64,000 bases of DNA from Petunia secreta. Its lineage: Eukaryota > Streptophyta > Magnoliopsida > Solanales > Solanaceae. The notes under the pieces were generated by a model. It worked only from the letters and a program-made list of their open reading frames with translations. It was not told the DNA's origin and did no database searches. The position numbers and the translations under genes were made by a program. Every line of letters begins with the position of its first letter. Position 1 is the first letter of the stretch. Where the stretch lies: the NCBI GenBank assembly GCA_029990175.1, contig JARKIP010000065.1, positions 22,236,501 through 22,300,500 of the forward strand, given 5' to 3'. Shown here piece after piece: positions 55,001-64,000 of this stretch.

Positions 55001-56248
55001 CTGCCACGGTCGACCCAATAGCAAATGACAAGCTTGCATCGGAACCACATCAAATATTATTTCATCTTGATACTCTCCGATTTTGAACTTGATCCACACT
55101 TGTTTGACAACTCTCAATTCTCCACACTCATTCAGCCATTGTAACTTGTAAGGGTGGGGATGCTTCATCGTAGGTAATCCCATTTGTGAAACCAAAGTTT
55201 GGCTCACTACATTGGCACAACTACCGGAATCAATGATCATTGAACACACCTTTCCCCTCACTCGACATCGGGCATGAAAGAGGTTTTCTCTTTGGTTGTC
55301 CTCTTCTTCAAGAGTCATGCAGCTCAAATTCCTTCGAACCACAAGAAACATTTCCGGATGATCAGCTTCGGCAGCCTCATGATCATCATCAACTTCAGCT
55401 CGATCAGTCTCCTCGATAATTTCCTCCTCGGTGTCACTCGCTTGCTCATGGACGGTTCCATCTTCGAGCAGAAGCATAACCTTGCGAGTTGGACACTCTT
55501 TTGCCATGTGACCATAACCTTTGCATTTGTGACACTGAATATTTGAAGCACTAGGAGAGTTGAGTTGAACTTTACCTCCCACTTCTCTTGGTTGGTTAAC
55601 GGTCACACCTCTTTCGAAGGGTCTCTTCGAATCTCGAACAGTGTTAGCACTTGTTTGGTTTGGACTCTTCCATTCTTTACCTCGGTTCAAAGGAGTAGAA
55701 GTAGTGACTCCTCGATACCGGTTTGCCTTATCGTCCTTCACCAATTTTTCAGCTTCGGTGGCAGCGTCAAACAAATCTTCCAACGTGTGGTACACGTGGA
55801 GTCTCAACTGAGATGACACATCCCTAGCCAAGCCATTTTTGAATCTGATAATGGCTTGCTCTTCGTCTTCGACCAGATCAAGATTCAATCGAACCTTTTC
55901 AAACTCATCGTGGTACTCTTGGACGGACTTGGTCCCTTGCTTTAACTCATAGAGCTTTTGCATTTGAGTCTGCCTGTACTTGGCACTCAAATACTTACCA
56001 TCCATCGCTCTCATCATCTGTGGCCATGTATTGACTACTGGATAGTCATTTCTTCTTCTATGCCTCTTGTCAGATTCCCACCATGTTGATGCATAAGCTT
56101 CGAACGAAGCAATGGCATGGGCAGCTTTTCTCTCATCGGTCATCTCATTGGTTTCAAAGATGCGCTCCATTTTAAGCTTCCATTCAAGATACTCATCGGG
56201 ATCACTAGTTCCTTTAAAGGGTGGAATAGTGATCTTGACACTGTTCAA
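51779..56248 (-). CDS. Gag(capsid)-pol polyprotein of element F, 1489 codons open
   Basis: Numbered from the codon at 56248 (a TTG after the stop, so not a true start), domains are capsid 1-180, zinc knuckle CHKCKGYGHMAKEC 239-252, protease D340-S-G-S, RT about 580-760 with YFDD 721-724, RNase H about 865-980 with ECDASG, integrase zinc finger H1052, H1059, C1089, C1092 and catalytic core D1121, D1182, E1218 (D35E spacing). A basic GPY/F-like C-terminal segment runs to 1390 and an LTR-encoded tail covers 1417-1489. The first 180 or so gag residues are in the same frame upstream (56830-56276), behind one TAG. All catalytic residues visible are intact. The product would form the particle and carry out reverse transcription and integration. 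Confidence 0.93.
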   Translation of the reverse strand: MNSVKITIPPFKGTSDPDEYLEWKLKMERIFETNEMTDERKAAHAIASFEAYASTWWESDKRHRRRNDYPVVNTWPQMMRAMDGKYLSAKYRQTQMQKLYELKQGTKSVQEYHDEFEKVRLNLDLVEDEEQAIIRFKNGLARDVSSQLRLHVYHTLEDLFDAATEAEKLVKDDKANRYRGVTTSTPLNRGKEWKSPNQTSANTVRDSKRPFERGVTVNQPREVGGKVQLNSPSASNIQCHKCKGYGHMAKECPTRKVMLLLEDGTVHEQASDTEEEIIEETDRAEVDDDHEAAEADHPEMFLVVRRNLSCMTLEEEDNQRENLFHARCRVRGKVCSMIIDSGSCANVVSQTLVSQMGLPTMKHPHPYKLQWLNECGELRVVKQVWIKFKIGEYQDEIIFDVVPMQACHLLLGRPWQYDRTAVHNGRSNTYTVKLDGKSFVLKPLSPKQVTEDYKRMKELKEAAKAKLPIGAKLGPEETNSPIEVKGICAIMQPGETLRGNDHGQMMICLVHKGIFLNSNDDFSNDNPLPLFVRKVLQDFEDMFPEEMPGGLPPLRGIEHQIDFVPGSQIPNKPAYRCNPEDTKELQRQVDELLNKGLVRESLSPCAVPVILVPKKDGTWRMCVDCRAVNKITVKYRHPIPRLDDMLDELSGSSCFSKIDLRSGYHQIRMKPGDEWKTAFKTKFGLYEWLVMPFGLSNAPSTFMRLMNHVLKPFINKFVVVYFDDILVYSRTVDEHVDHLRQVLEKLREEKLYANFKKCAFGVDRVVFLGFVVSANGVEVDESKVEAIKDWPTPTSVSQVRSFHGLASFYRRFVRDFSTVEAPLTELVKKDNPFVWGESQERAFQELKRRLCSAPLLQLPDFGKAFEVECDASGVGIGGVLMQDSKPIAYFSEKLKGATLNYSTYDKELYALVRALAHWQHYLWPREFVIKSDHESLKHLRGQEKLNRRHAKWVEFIESFPYVIHYKKGKDNVVADALSRKFALATTLASRLMGFESIKSMYEDDPKLKCVRDAILSGRKVEKYQWHDGYLFKNGRVCVPVSSWRELLIREAHSGGLMGHFGVDKTLGILTEQFHWPKMRRDVEKLCNACLVCKKAKSKSNPHGLYTPLPVPDRPWVDISMDFVLGLPRSGGGHDSIFVVVDRFSKMAHFIPCKKCDDAQHVATLFVSNVLKLHGVPHTIVSDRDSKFLSHFWKCLWGALGTKLLFSTSHHPQTDGQTEVVNRTLGSLLRAMTKGKVGNWADRLPMMEFAYNRTVHRMINMTPFECVYGFNPLIPLDLTPLPRDSVLDFEGTRRAAALIELHAKVKKNLEEAYAKVAVKKNKGRKKLELKKGDWVWVHFRKERFPNQRKGKLAPRGDGPFQVLTKINNNAYVIDLPGEYNVSNTFNVADLVPCVVGPTSEDEEGLISRTKSSQEGEDDAARSRADQVIDPPRRPMTRNQAKLLHDVHVHLAWPKENNCSEAEWPSSRIEGIIFRFKPEGKVTEDNELEDN
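52002..52014 (-). promoter_or_regulatory. Polypurine tract of element F
   Basis: The minus strand reads TCAAGAAGGGGAGGA up to the LTR start. It is translated as part of the polyprotein. Confidence 0.82.
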
Positions 56249-56272
56249 GTTTGAGTCTCGAACAGCTCTAGC

Positions 56273-56830
56273 CTATTCGGGAAACTCATCTTCTCGATCA
56301 TAAGCTTCACGCTCAATATTTCTTTCAACATTTGCGCCTCGGCCTCGACCTCGGAAATTTCCACGTCCTCGGTGAGCTTGCCTTCGTTGAGCGAATGGCG
56401 GCTCACGCTCATATTCGTCCTCGGGAAATTCCTCTTCATCAACCTCTTCGGTTACAGCTCCAAGATCTCTTCGGGTCCTTGGAAGTGGTAACCTCTCTCC
56501 TCGGGGAATGCCCAAGTTTTGATTTCCAGCTTGGGGATTGCCCAAGTTTTGTTGTGCTTGGGGATTGCCCAAGTTAAGCTCTCTTCGAATTGCTTCACTA
56601 GTCAACTGATGTTGTCGAAGAAGCTCAGCATACAGATCAGGTTTCATCGGAGTGGATTCGCTTGTTCCAGCGCCGGACCCATGCATGGCCACGGACGCAC
56701 TTCCTTGTTCAAGTTGAGTTACTCGAGCACTCACTCCTCTTACTTCGGCACTGATACTTTGTATCGCAGCCATGAGATCGGCTAACGACAATTCAGGCTT
56801 TTCAATGCTTTTGCCATCGTTTCCGGCCAT
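56273..56830 (-). CDS. Gag N-terminal region of element F, ended by an in-frame TAG
   Basis: ATG at 56830 in the context GTACC-ATGGCC, 185 codons to the TAG at 56275-56273. It shows a heptad-like LADLMAAIQSI segment, a repeated NLGNPQ motif and an arginine/glycine-rich stretch (RGRGNFRGRGRG). An upstream in-frame ATG at 56848 is less likely, because the other elements start at the MA(G/N) methionine. Only this one codon separates it from the 1489-codon frame. The stop may be a recent mutation or a readthrough site. Confidence 0.85.
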   Translation of the reverse strand: MAGNDGKSIEKPELSLADLMAAIQSISAEVRGVSARVTQLEQGSASVAMHGSGAGTSESTPMKPDLYAELLRQHQLTSEAIRRELNLGNPQAQQNLGNPQAGNQNLGIPRGERLPLPRTRRDLGAVTEEVDEEEFPEDEYEREPPFAQRRQAHRGRGNFRGRGRGANVERNIEREAYDREDEFPE

Positions 56831-58034
56831 GGTACCTGCACAAGTCAAAGATCAAACAAAGGTTAGGGTTAGAAATCACCTCACACACTCCCTCACCTTT
56901 GATGGGTGGCACTCGGGTCCACTCAATTTATGGGTTCGGTTTTTTGATCACTCAAGGACTTGTTAACAGTGGCTCGTCTGATTGATCGGTCCTCTAAGAT
57001 CCTTCAAGTTCGACAATAGTCACTGCCTCTTCGGGAAGAGTGAAGTGATGTTCGACTCGATGGAACGGACGTTTTTCAATTGAGCTCGGGGAGTCAAGAG
57101 AATTTCTACGAAAATTTGGACTTCGGTCACCCTTCGCACGAACTCCTATCAGCTTAAAAGAGTTAGTATGACCTTGAGTAGGACAATTACTCAAAAGATC
57201 CACTAACTAGAATTTTGACACGAAAGAAAGTGAGAACCTAGGAGAATCTACCCTTTGATTCCCTTTTGGAATCTTTTTCGATCACACCCACTCCTGTCCG
57301 TACAAAAGTGGTCCCTCCTTGGTACGGATAGGGTTTTACCTTATCCACTTTCCCTTTTCAGCCGACAAATTTCACCTGGGGTTTTGATGTTTAAAATTTT
57401 AACCCCTTTCTTCTTCAATGGAACAGTGACCTTGCTCCGGCGTACGGACGCAACAACTTCGGTTCACTGACCACGAAATTCAACAGATCTGAGTTGCTCT
57501 TTCAACTCCGGTTCCAAACAACAACGGAGGAAATCAAACGAAGTTCTTCGAGCTAAGATCCAGCTCGACGTGTCGTACACTGTTACGAACTTGTAACAAT
57601 TTTCCGGTGTACGGACAACGTTTCCAACTTGAGAACTTCGATTTTAAGCATTAAACAAACCCAAATCACTCAAGAACCACCAACCTTCATCGGTCTCCAC
57701 CAACACGGCTGGGGGTTTGATTTCCAGTCACCAAGGAAGCTCAAAAACAGTCCAAAATTCACCAAGAAACCCTAGTCACGAAATCAGTACGTCGGGTATT
57801 CGTTGGAATCAGAACTCGATGGTGAACAAGAATCCAAGATTATTTTTCCAAAACAACCAACAATCAAACACAATTTTTGAATTTTCTTTTTAACTTTTTT
57901 TTTTTGTAAAAATAACAACACCAACAGTACAAAATTCAAGAACACGAAAAGGAAACAAAGACACAAAATGCACGAAGATAATGAACAGGATTGAGGTTGT
58001 AAGAACAAACTCAAACCGTGCTCTGATACCAAGA
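56831..58034 (-). other. 5' leader of element F with primer-binding site
   Basis: 1.2 kb, non-coding. The primer site at 58031-58016 reads TGGTATCAGAGCACGG. It lacks the GC near-palindromes seen in A, B, C and M. It ends with TTGACTTGTGCAGGTACC before the ATG, an acceptor-like sequence. Confidence 0.75.
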
Positions 58035-58788
58035 TGGTGCAATGCAATTCCCGAAGGGGTTGCTAGCACAAACGCGGAAGAACAAACAAGAAAGATAAAG
58101 ATAGAAGCAAGACAAAACTTGCTTCTTTCGAAAGAACAGTGAGGAACCTGTCTCAAAGCTCAATCAAAAGGGATGCAAGGATCACCTATACTATGCAACA
58201 ATCCTCAAGAGAACATTGCCTCTTGCAAACTGAATGATCAAGAGGAATGTTCAATCGGACTAACCGAAAGCCACAAGTCCTTAAAATCCCTCACTGGGGT
58301 TTTGCTCACGACGGAGACAAGACGAAATGTGCTCGGCACTTTCATTCAATTCATCAATATTCAAAAACTAGGTACTTACAATGAAAGGAAACAGTGTTTA
58401 TATAGGAAATACTAAGGGTAAACTAGTAAATAGGTCACAGTTGACCAATAGAAATAAGCCACGCAGGGCTGAGTAAAAAAAAAAATGTGTTCGGCAGTTT
58501 TGACTTCGGTTCTCGTTTGCCTGCTCGAATGTCTGCTCGAACACACACTTGTTGCCTTCGGACGCTCAATTGTCTTCGAGCTCATTGTCCTCGGTCACTT
58601 TGCCTTCGGGCTTAAACCTGAAGATAATGCCTTCGATTCTTGAGCTCGGCCACTCAGCTTCGTTGCAATTGTTTTCCTTCGGCCAGGCTAAGTGAATGTG
58701 CACATCGTGCAGCAGCTTGGCTTGGTTTCTTGTCATCGGTCTCCTCGGTGGATCGATCACTTGATCAGCACGTGATCGGGCTGCATCA
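58035..58788 (-). repeat. 5' LTR of element F
   Basis: 754 bp. A TATATAAA box lies at 58404-58397 on the minus strand. It is near-identical to 51249-52001. Confidence 0.96.
58397..58404 (-). promoter_or_regulatory. TATA box of element F 5' LTR
   Basis: TATATAAA on the minus strand, downstream of the AGCCCTGCGTGGCTTATTT part of the shared U3 block. Confidence 0.55.
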
Positions 58789-58793
58789 GACCG
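58789..58793. repeat. Target-site duplication of element F (right)
   Basis: GACCG, identical to 51244-51248. Confidence 0.92.
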
Positions 58794-59248
58794 CCCACTA
58801 GCTGAGGCGGGGCGCCTACTTCCTGAAACTTGGGAATTGGGTAGAAACATCTAGGATTCCTTGTTTTGTTGTTTGCATTGCTTCTAATTGGTACTATTAG
58901 AGTATAATCCTACTTGAATTAGTACTAATTACTTCGAGCTACTAGGATCATCGTGCCTTAGAAAGGAGACTAGAATTCAAAGAAGATCCGTAGTTTCTTT
59001 TGATTCAAGTCCTTTACTTCAAAGTGCCTAGCGTTCATCGAGTCCCATTAACTCCACTCACCCCGGAGTGTGCTTGACTCGTGAATAGTTTGGTTGAGTA
59101 GAGGGATTGTTAGTCATCTACGGGAAGCTTTGGAATTACAAGTCGAGTGAAATATCCACCGCCACCCAAAAGAGTGATCCGAGTGAACACAAGTGAGGGA
59201 GCGAGTGAGGTGTTTTAACTAACGCTTGTTCTTTTCTTTGTAGGTAAA

Positions 59249-62200
59249 ATGGCCAACGAAGGTCAAGATTTCATCAAGGAGGCCTTGGCTAGCCTTCTTG
59301 CCAAGATGGATGTCATGACTCAAAGGATTGAGTCACTTGAAAAGGGTGCCTCAAGTACCCAAGGTGACCAAGGGACCCCGAGTGTCCCAATTGAAAAGGG
59401 GACCCCGAGTGTCCAAATTGAGGCCGGTGAAGGCTCGAGTAGCCCTACCTTTACCCCGGAGCAAGTTGTTGAATTACTCAATCAACAACGGGTAAAGGAA
59501 GATCGAGAGAGAATTGAACGAACGGGCATTCCCCGTATTTTGGATAACCCTCCAAGAAACATCCCATTACCAAGGCCCATCCGAAACGTGCAACCTCTTG
59601 AGCAAGTCGATGAAGCTCAAGAAGGGGAGGAAGCCGAGTATGATGATGAGGCTTATGGTTATGATGATCACCTTCAACCGAGACGAGGTATGAATTGGGG
59701 TCGAAATGTGGATCGGGGTAGAGGCCGAGGTCGAGGGCCACCCTTAGGATATGGAGGAAGGAATGCGAGGAGGGACTATGTTGCTTATGATGATCACTAT
59801 GGGGGCCAACCGGAGCCATTCCAAGGGGGTCGTGATAACAACAACAATCTTAATAGTGTGAAGCTCACTATTCCTTCTTTCAAAGGAAGTAGTGACCCGG
59901 TGGAGTACATTGGTTGGAAATTGGCTATGGAACGTATCTTTGACACCAATGATATGCCCGATGTGAAGAAAACAAAGTATGCAATATCCTCCTTTGAATC
60001 TTTTGCTTCTACTTGGTGGGAGTCGGTGAAGAGAAATAGAAGGAGGACGGGTATGGCTATTAATCTTACTTGGGAAGAGTTGATCCGTGTGATGGATGAG
60101 AAGTACTTGACTAACCAATACAGGGTTGAACAACAAAGGCGTCTATATGATTTGAAGCAAGGTTACAAATCGGTTGGTGAATATTTCAACGAATTTGAGC
60201 AAATCCGAATGATCCTTGACTTGGATGATGAAGACAATGAGACGGCCATGATCCGTTTCAAAGGGGGCTTGAACCGAGACATAGCTTCACAATTGAAGTT
60301 CCACAAATATGATGATCATTACAAGCTATGTGAAGATGCGGTTGAGGCCGAGAAATGGCTCAAAGAGGAGAAATCCCTTCGCTACAAGAGTAGCACTACT
60401 ACTCCAACAAGCAAACCGAAGGATTGGAAGCCTCCTACTACAAATGCAAGGTTCCCAAGTGCAAGTGGAACAAGTGGTGCAAATGCTACCAAGGATGTGA
60501 AAAAGCCGTATGAGAAGAACACACCTAATGTGGGAGGTAACTCTAAAACTCAATTACATGCTCCTACTTCTTCTTCCATGCAATGCCACAAGTGCAAGGG
60601 CTATGGTCACTTTGCTAGGGAATGTCCTACAAAGAGGACCATGATTGTTGTTGGTAATGATGCATATGAGAAAGAGAGTGAATCGGAAGATGAGGGAGTA
60701 GAGAGAGAAGAGGGAGATGAGGGAGTAGAAGAGGATGGTTTGCTTGATGACACGGGGGAGGAGGAGGATTTTCATACTTTCTTGGTCGTGAGAAGGAGCC
60801 TAGGGGTTATGGTTGTGGAAGATAGTGAAACCTTGCAAAGGGAAAATCTATTCCATGCTAGGTGCCGGGTCAAAGATGCGGTTTGCTCTATGATAATTGA
60901 TTCCGAAAGTTGTGCAAATGTAGTGAGTCAATCACTTGTGTCTCAATTGAAGTTGACGGCCATAAAGCATCCTAAACCTTACCGGCTACAATGGCTAAGC
61001 GAATATGGAGAGCTTAAAGTGGTAAAGCAAGTGATGATTCGTTTCAAAATGGGGAGTTATGTAGATGAGCATTTGTTTGACGTTGTGCCCATGCAAGCGT
61101 GCCACCTACTCTTAGGGAGGCCTTGGAAATTCGATAGGCAAGTGGTGCATGACGGTCGTGTCAATACTTACACGGTCAAACATGAAGGGAAAAGATATGT
61201 GCTTAAACCTCTCACTCCTAAACAAGTGAGTGATGACTACAAGAAAATGAAGGAGTTGAGAGAGGTGGCAAAGGCTAAGTCAATCATGGAGACTAGCCCT
61301 TTGTCCAAAAGTATGGTGGCAATCCCACCAACATCATCTACCGGAGGTATTTGTACCATGATGCAACCGGGCGAGCTCTTAAGAGGGAATGATGGCAACA
61401 AGCTTCTCATATGCCTAGTGCACAAAGGTATGGCTCTAAACTCTAATTGTGATTTTTCTTCTAACCCTTTGCCTAGTGTGTTTGAGAATGTTTTGAAGGA
61501 TTTTGGTGACATGTTCCCGGATGAAATGCCGGATGGATTGCCTCCTTTGAGGGGCATTGAGCATCAAATAGACTTTGTCCCGGGATCCCAAATCCCGAAC
61601 AAACCGGCCTATAGGAGCAACCCGGAGGATACAAGGGAGTTGCAAAAGCAAGTTGATGAATTGCTCACTAAAGGCTTTGTAAGGGAAAGCTTGAGTCCTT
61701 GTGCCGTGCCCGTGATCCTTGTTCCCAAAAAGGACGGCACTTGGAGAATGTGTGTTGATTGTCGGGCCGTGAATAAAATAACGGTAAAGTACCGTCATCC
61801 TATTCCCCGACTTGATGATATGTTAGATGAATTGAGCGGTTCATGTGTGTTTAGCAAAATTGACCTTAGGTCCGGCTACCATCAAATCCGGATGAAACCG
61901 GGTGATGAATGGAAAACCGCATTCAAGACCAAATTTGGTCTCTATGAATGGTTGGTGATGCCCTTTGGGCTCTCCAATGCACCTAGTACTTTCATGAGGC
62001 TAATGAACCATGTTCTAAAGCCATTCATCAACAAGTTTGTGGTCGTCTATTTTGACGATATATTGATCTATAGCAAATCAATAGACGACCATGTTGAACA
62101 CCTTAGGCTAGTGCTTGAAAAGTTGAGAGCCGAAAAGCTCTATGCTAATTTTAAAAAGTGTGCCTTTGGTGTTGAAAAGGTGGTCTTTCTTGGGTTTGTT

Positions 62201-64000
62201 GTGAGTGCCCAAGGAGTGGAGGTGGATGAGTCTAAGGTAGAGGCCATACGTGATTGGCCAACTCCTACTACCGTGACTCAAGTGAGGAGCTTTCATGGTC
62301 TCGCAAGCTTTTATAGGCGATTTGTGAAGGACTTTAGCTCCATTGCCGCTCCACTCACCGAATTGGTGAAGAAAGACCAACCATTTGTATGGGGAGAGCC
62401 TCAAGAAAAGGCCTTCCTTGAGTTGAAAAGTAGGTTGAGTACCGCCCCGCTATTGCAATTGCCCGACTTTGGGAAGGCATTTGAGGTTGAGTGTGATGCC
62501 TCGGGGGTGGGAATTGGTGGTGTTTTAATGCAAGATAGCAAACCCATCGCCTACTTTAGTGAGAAGTTGAAAGGGGCTTCCTTGAATTATTCTACATATG
62601 ACAAGGAGTTGTATGCCCTTGTGAGAGCCCTTGCCCATTGGCAACACTATCTTTGGCCTCGTGAGTTTGTAATCAAGAGTGACCATGAGTCACTCAAGCA
62701 TTTGAGAGGCCAAGAGAAGCTCAATAAGAGACATGCCAAGTGGGTTGAATTCATTGAGTCTTTTCCCTATGTGATCCAATACAAGAAAGGGAAAGACAAT
62801 GTCGTGGCGGATGCGCTTTCAAGAAAGTTTGCTCTAGCCACCACTTTCGCCTCTAAGCTCATGGGTTTTGAGAGCATTAAATTGATGTATGCTCATGACC
62901 CAAAGCTAAAGAGTGTCCATGACACTCTAGAGAAAGGGGAGAGAGTTGATAAATACCAATGGGTTAATGGTTATATCTTCAAAAATGGTAGAGTGTGCAT
63001 TCCGGAGTCCTCTTGGAGAGAGTTGCTTGTGCATGAAGCACATTGCGGGGGACTCATGGGACATTTTGGCACAAGAAAGACTTTGGCCATTCTTCAAGAA
63101 CAATTCTATTGGCCAAAGATGAGGGTGCATGTGGAGAAGTTTTGCACTAATTTCCTTGATTGCAAACGTGCCAAATCTAAAGCCCACCCTCATGGGTTGT
63201 ATACCCCTCTCCCCGTACCTACTAGTCCGTGGTTGGATATCTCAATGGATTTTGTGATGGGATTACCAAGGACTAGAGGGGGCCATGATAGCATTTTTGT
63301 TGTTGTGGATAGGTTCTCCAAAATGGCTCATTTCATTCCATGCAAGAAATGTGATGATGCACAACATGTGGCAACTTTGTTTATTGAAAATGTTTTGAAG
63401 TTGCATGGTGTGCCTCAAACCATAGTGAGTGATAGGGACACTAAGTTCCTAAGTCATTTTTGGAGGTGTTTATGGGGTGCTTTAGGCACCAAGCTCTTGT
63501 TCTCCACGTCCCACCACCCGCAAACCGATGGGCAAACGGAAGTGGTAAACCGAACCTTGGGAGCTCTTCTTAGAGCCATGACCCGAGGGAAGGCCGGGAC
63601 TTGGATTGATCGCCTACCTCTTATGGAGTTTGCCTACAATCGCACATTGCATAGCATGATAGGCATGATTCCATTCGAGTGTGTTTATGGATTTAACCCC
63701 TTGATTCCCCTTGATCTAACCCCTTTGCCAAGGGAAATGGTTGTTAATTTTGAAGGTAAAGCTAGAGCCAAGGCTTTGGTTGAGCTCCATGCAAAGGCGA
63801 AGAAGAACTTGGAGGAAACTTATGCTAAGGTTGCCTCCAAGAAAAACAAAGGCCGCAAGAAGGTGGAACTCAAGAAGGGTGACTATGTTTGGGTGCACTT
63901 CCGGAAAGAAAGGTTTCCAAACCTTAGGAAAGGGAAGTTGGCACCCCGGGGAGATGGACCATTCCAAGTGCTCTCGAAGATAAACAACAATGCCTATGTG
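59249..64000 (+). CDS. Gag-pol polyprotein of element M, open to the window edge
   Basis: The ATG at 59249 opens a frame of 1584 codons with no stop that I can find. Gag covers codons 1-430 or so, with a zinc knuckle CHKCKGYGHFAREC (near 60585-60625). Protease, RT (YFDDIL near 62050), RNase H (near 62485) and integrase (near 63030-63960) follow. Two key positions differ from relatives: the protease triad reads D-S-E-S (Glu at 60905-60907, Gly elsewhere), and the first cysteine of the integrase zinc-finger CxxC is Phe (63152-63154). A full-length but probably non-functional copy is likely. The C-terminus and LTR-encoded tail lie outside. Confidence 0.9.
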   Translation, partial: MANEGQDFIKEALASLLAKMDVMTQRIESLEKGASSTQGDQGTPSVPIEKGTPSVQIEAGEGSSSPTFTPEQVVELLNQQRVKEDRERIERTGIPRILDNPPRNIPLPRPIRNVQPLEQVDEAQEGEEAEYDDEAYGYDDHLQPRRGMNWGRNVDRGRGRGRGPPLGYGGRNARRDYVAYDDHYGGQPEPFQGGRDNNNNLNSVKLTIPSFKGSSDPVEYIGWKLAMERIFDTNDMPDVKKTKYAISSFESFASTWWESVKRNRRRTGMAINLTWEELIRVMDEKYLTNQYRVEQQRRLYDLKQGYKSVGEYFNEFEQIRMILDLDDEDNETAMIRFKGGLNRDIASQLKFHKYDDHYKLCEDAVEAEKWLKEEKSLRYKSSTTTPTSKPKDWKPPTTNARFPSASGTSGANATKDVKKPYEKNTPNVGGNSKTQLHAPTSSSMQCHKCKGYGHFARECPTKRTMIVVGNDAYEKESESEDEGVEREEGDEGVEEDGLLDDTGEEEDFHTFLVVRRSLGVMVVEDSETLQRENLFHARCRVKDAVCSMIIDSESCANVVSQSLVSQLKLTAIKHPKPYRLQWLSEYGELKVVKQVMIRFKMGSYVDEHLFDVVPMQACHLLLGRPWKFDRQVVHDGRVNTYTVKHEGKRYVLKPLTPKQVSDDYKKMKELREVAKAKSIMETSPLSKSMVAIPPTSSTGGICTMMQPGELLRGNDGNKLLICLVHKGMALNSNCDFSSNPLPSVFENVLKDFGDMFPDEMPDGLPPLRGIEHQIDFVPGSQIPNKPAYRSNPEDTRELQKQVDELLTKGFVRESLSPCAVPVILVPKKDGTWRMCVDCRAVNKITVKYRHPIPRLDDMLDELSGSCVFSKIDLRSGYHQIRMKPGDEWKTAFKTKFGLYEWLVMPFGLSNAPSTFMRLMNHVLKPFINKFVVVYFDDILIYSKSIDDHVEHLRLVLEKLRAEKLYANFKKCAFGVEKVVFLGFVVSAQGVEVDESKVEAIRDWPTPTTVTQVRSFHGLASFYRRFVKDFSSIAAPLTELVKKDQPFVWGEPQEKAFLELKSRLSTAPLLQLPDFGKAFEVECDASGVGIGGVLMQDSKPIAYFSEKLKGASLNYSTYDKELYALVRALAHWQHYLWPREFVIKSDHESLKHLRGQEKLNKRHAKWVEFIESFPYVIQYKKGKDNVVADALSRKFALATTFASKLMGFESIKLMYAHDPKLKSVHDTLEKGERVDKYQWVNGYIFKNGRVCIPESSWRELLVHEAHCGGLMGHFGTRKTLAILQEQFYWPKMRVHVEKFCTNFLDCKRAKSKAHPHGLYTPLPVPTSPWLDISMDFVMGLPRTRGGHDSIFVVVDRFSKMAHFIPCKKCDDAQHVATLFIENVLKLHGVPQTIVSDRDTKFLSHFWRCLWGALGTKLLFSTSHHPQTDGQTEVVNRTLGALLRAMTRGKAGTWIDRLPLMEFAYNRTLHSMIGMIPFECVYGFNPLIPLDLTPLPREMVVNFEGKARAKALVELHAKAKKNLEETYAKVASKKNKGRKKVELKKGDYVWVHFRKERFPNLRKGKLAPRGDGPFQVLSKINNNAYV

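Larger units (their letters stand above)
51249..58788 (-). mobile_element. Element F: nearly intact Ty3/gypsy retrotransposon, 7540 bp
   Basis: LTRs of 753 and 754 bp, nearly identical, a primer site, a leader, a polyprotein with a single in-frame stop, a polypurine tract and a perfect GACCG duplication. It is the youngest insertion in the right nest. LTRs in element orientation start TGATGCAGCCC and end TTGCACCA. Confidence 0.96.
49620..64000 (+). mobile_element. Element M: Ty3/gypsy retrotransposon of the C family, split by F, runs off the window
   Basis: The 5' LTR (49620-50446), primer site, leader (50447-51248, resumed at 58794 after F) and gag-pol frame (59249 to window end) are present. 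The 3' LTR is outside. The expected left target duplication is ATTTT (49615-49619). M inserted in L, then F inserted in M's leader. Confidence 0.92.

Overview
The window looks like gene-poor plant nuclear DNA, almost certainly from a eudicot. Solanaceae is my best guess from the style of the repeats, but this is inference. The evidence for a plant is nested Ty3/gypsy LTR retrotransposons with initiator-Met tRNA primer sites, a Stowaway MITE, a Mutator-type (MULE) element with 9-bp target duplications, LINE debris, and one spliced host gene. There are no rRNA genes, tRNA genes, CRISPR arrays or bacterial-type operons.

Layout. (1) 1-25403 is a nest of Ty3/gypsy elements. A Tat/Ogre-like gag-protease relic (D, + strand, 15910-18232) was hit by element B (- strand, 4737-15909). 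B was in turn hit by element A (- strand, 1-4736) and by element C (+ strand, 7816-15563, target duplication AAAAT). Next come a degraded pol element E (- strand, 18233-21683), a leader/LTR scrap G (about 21684-23362) and H (+ strand, about 23363-25403). A and H belong to one non-autonomous family in which reverse transcriptase, RNase H and integrase are replaced by an open reading frame I do not recognise. (2) 25404-29792 is non-coding, with a palindrome-rich block (26221-26575) and a degenerate tandem array (about 27640-28500). (3) 29793-36039 (- strand) is the only host gene I can support: a four-exon gene for a histone-fold protein of the DPB3/NF-YC10 type (DNA polymerase epsilon small subunit family). 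Its introns hold LINE, SINE-like and Stowaway DNA. (4) 36196-45733 is a non-autonomous MULE starting 157 bp upstream of that gene's ATG and split by J, an 8.07-kb LTR element with 2.4-kb LTRs and only gag remnants. (5) 45734-49270 is AT-rich DNA with a small MITE and GTATAC-rich tandem repeats. (6) 49271-64000 is a second nest: an LTR piece (L) of B's family was hit by element M (+ strand), whose leader was hit by F (- strand, 51249-58788, target duplication GACCG). F is nearly intact, and M's reading frame runs open to the window edge.

How the parts relate. Elements A, B, C, E, F, H and M share several traits. LTRs start or end with TGAT and ATCA, the polyprotein C-terminus continues through the polypurine tract into the 3' LTR, and a U3 block is conserved. 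Most also carry many copies of a GC-rich near-palindrome (GGCGGACCGCC or GGCGGAGCGCC). The TGATG...CATCA ends and the LTR-encoded tail recall chromoviruses of the CRM type, but I cannot prove that placement without a tree. The likely biology is autonomous elements (F, M or relatives) mobilising the A/H family in trans, and repeated insertion of young elements into older LTRs.
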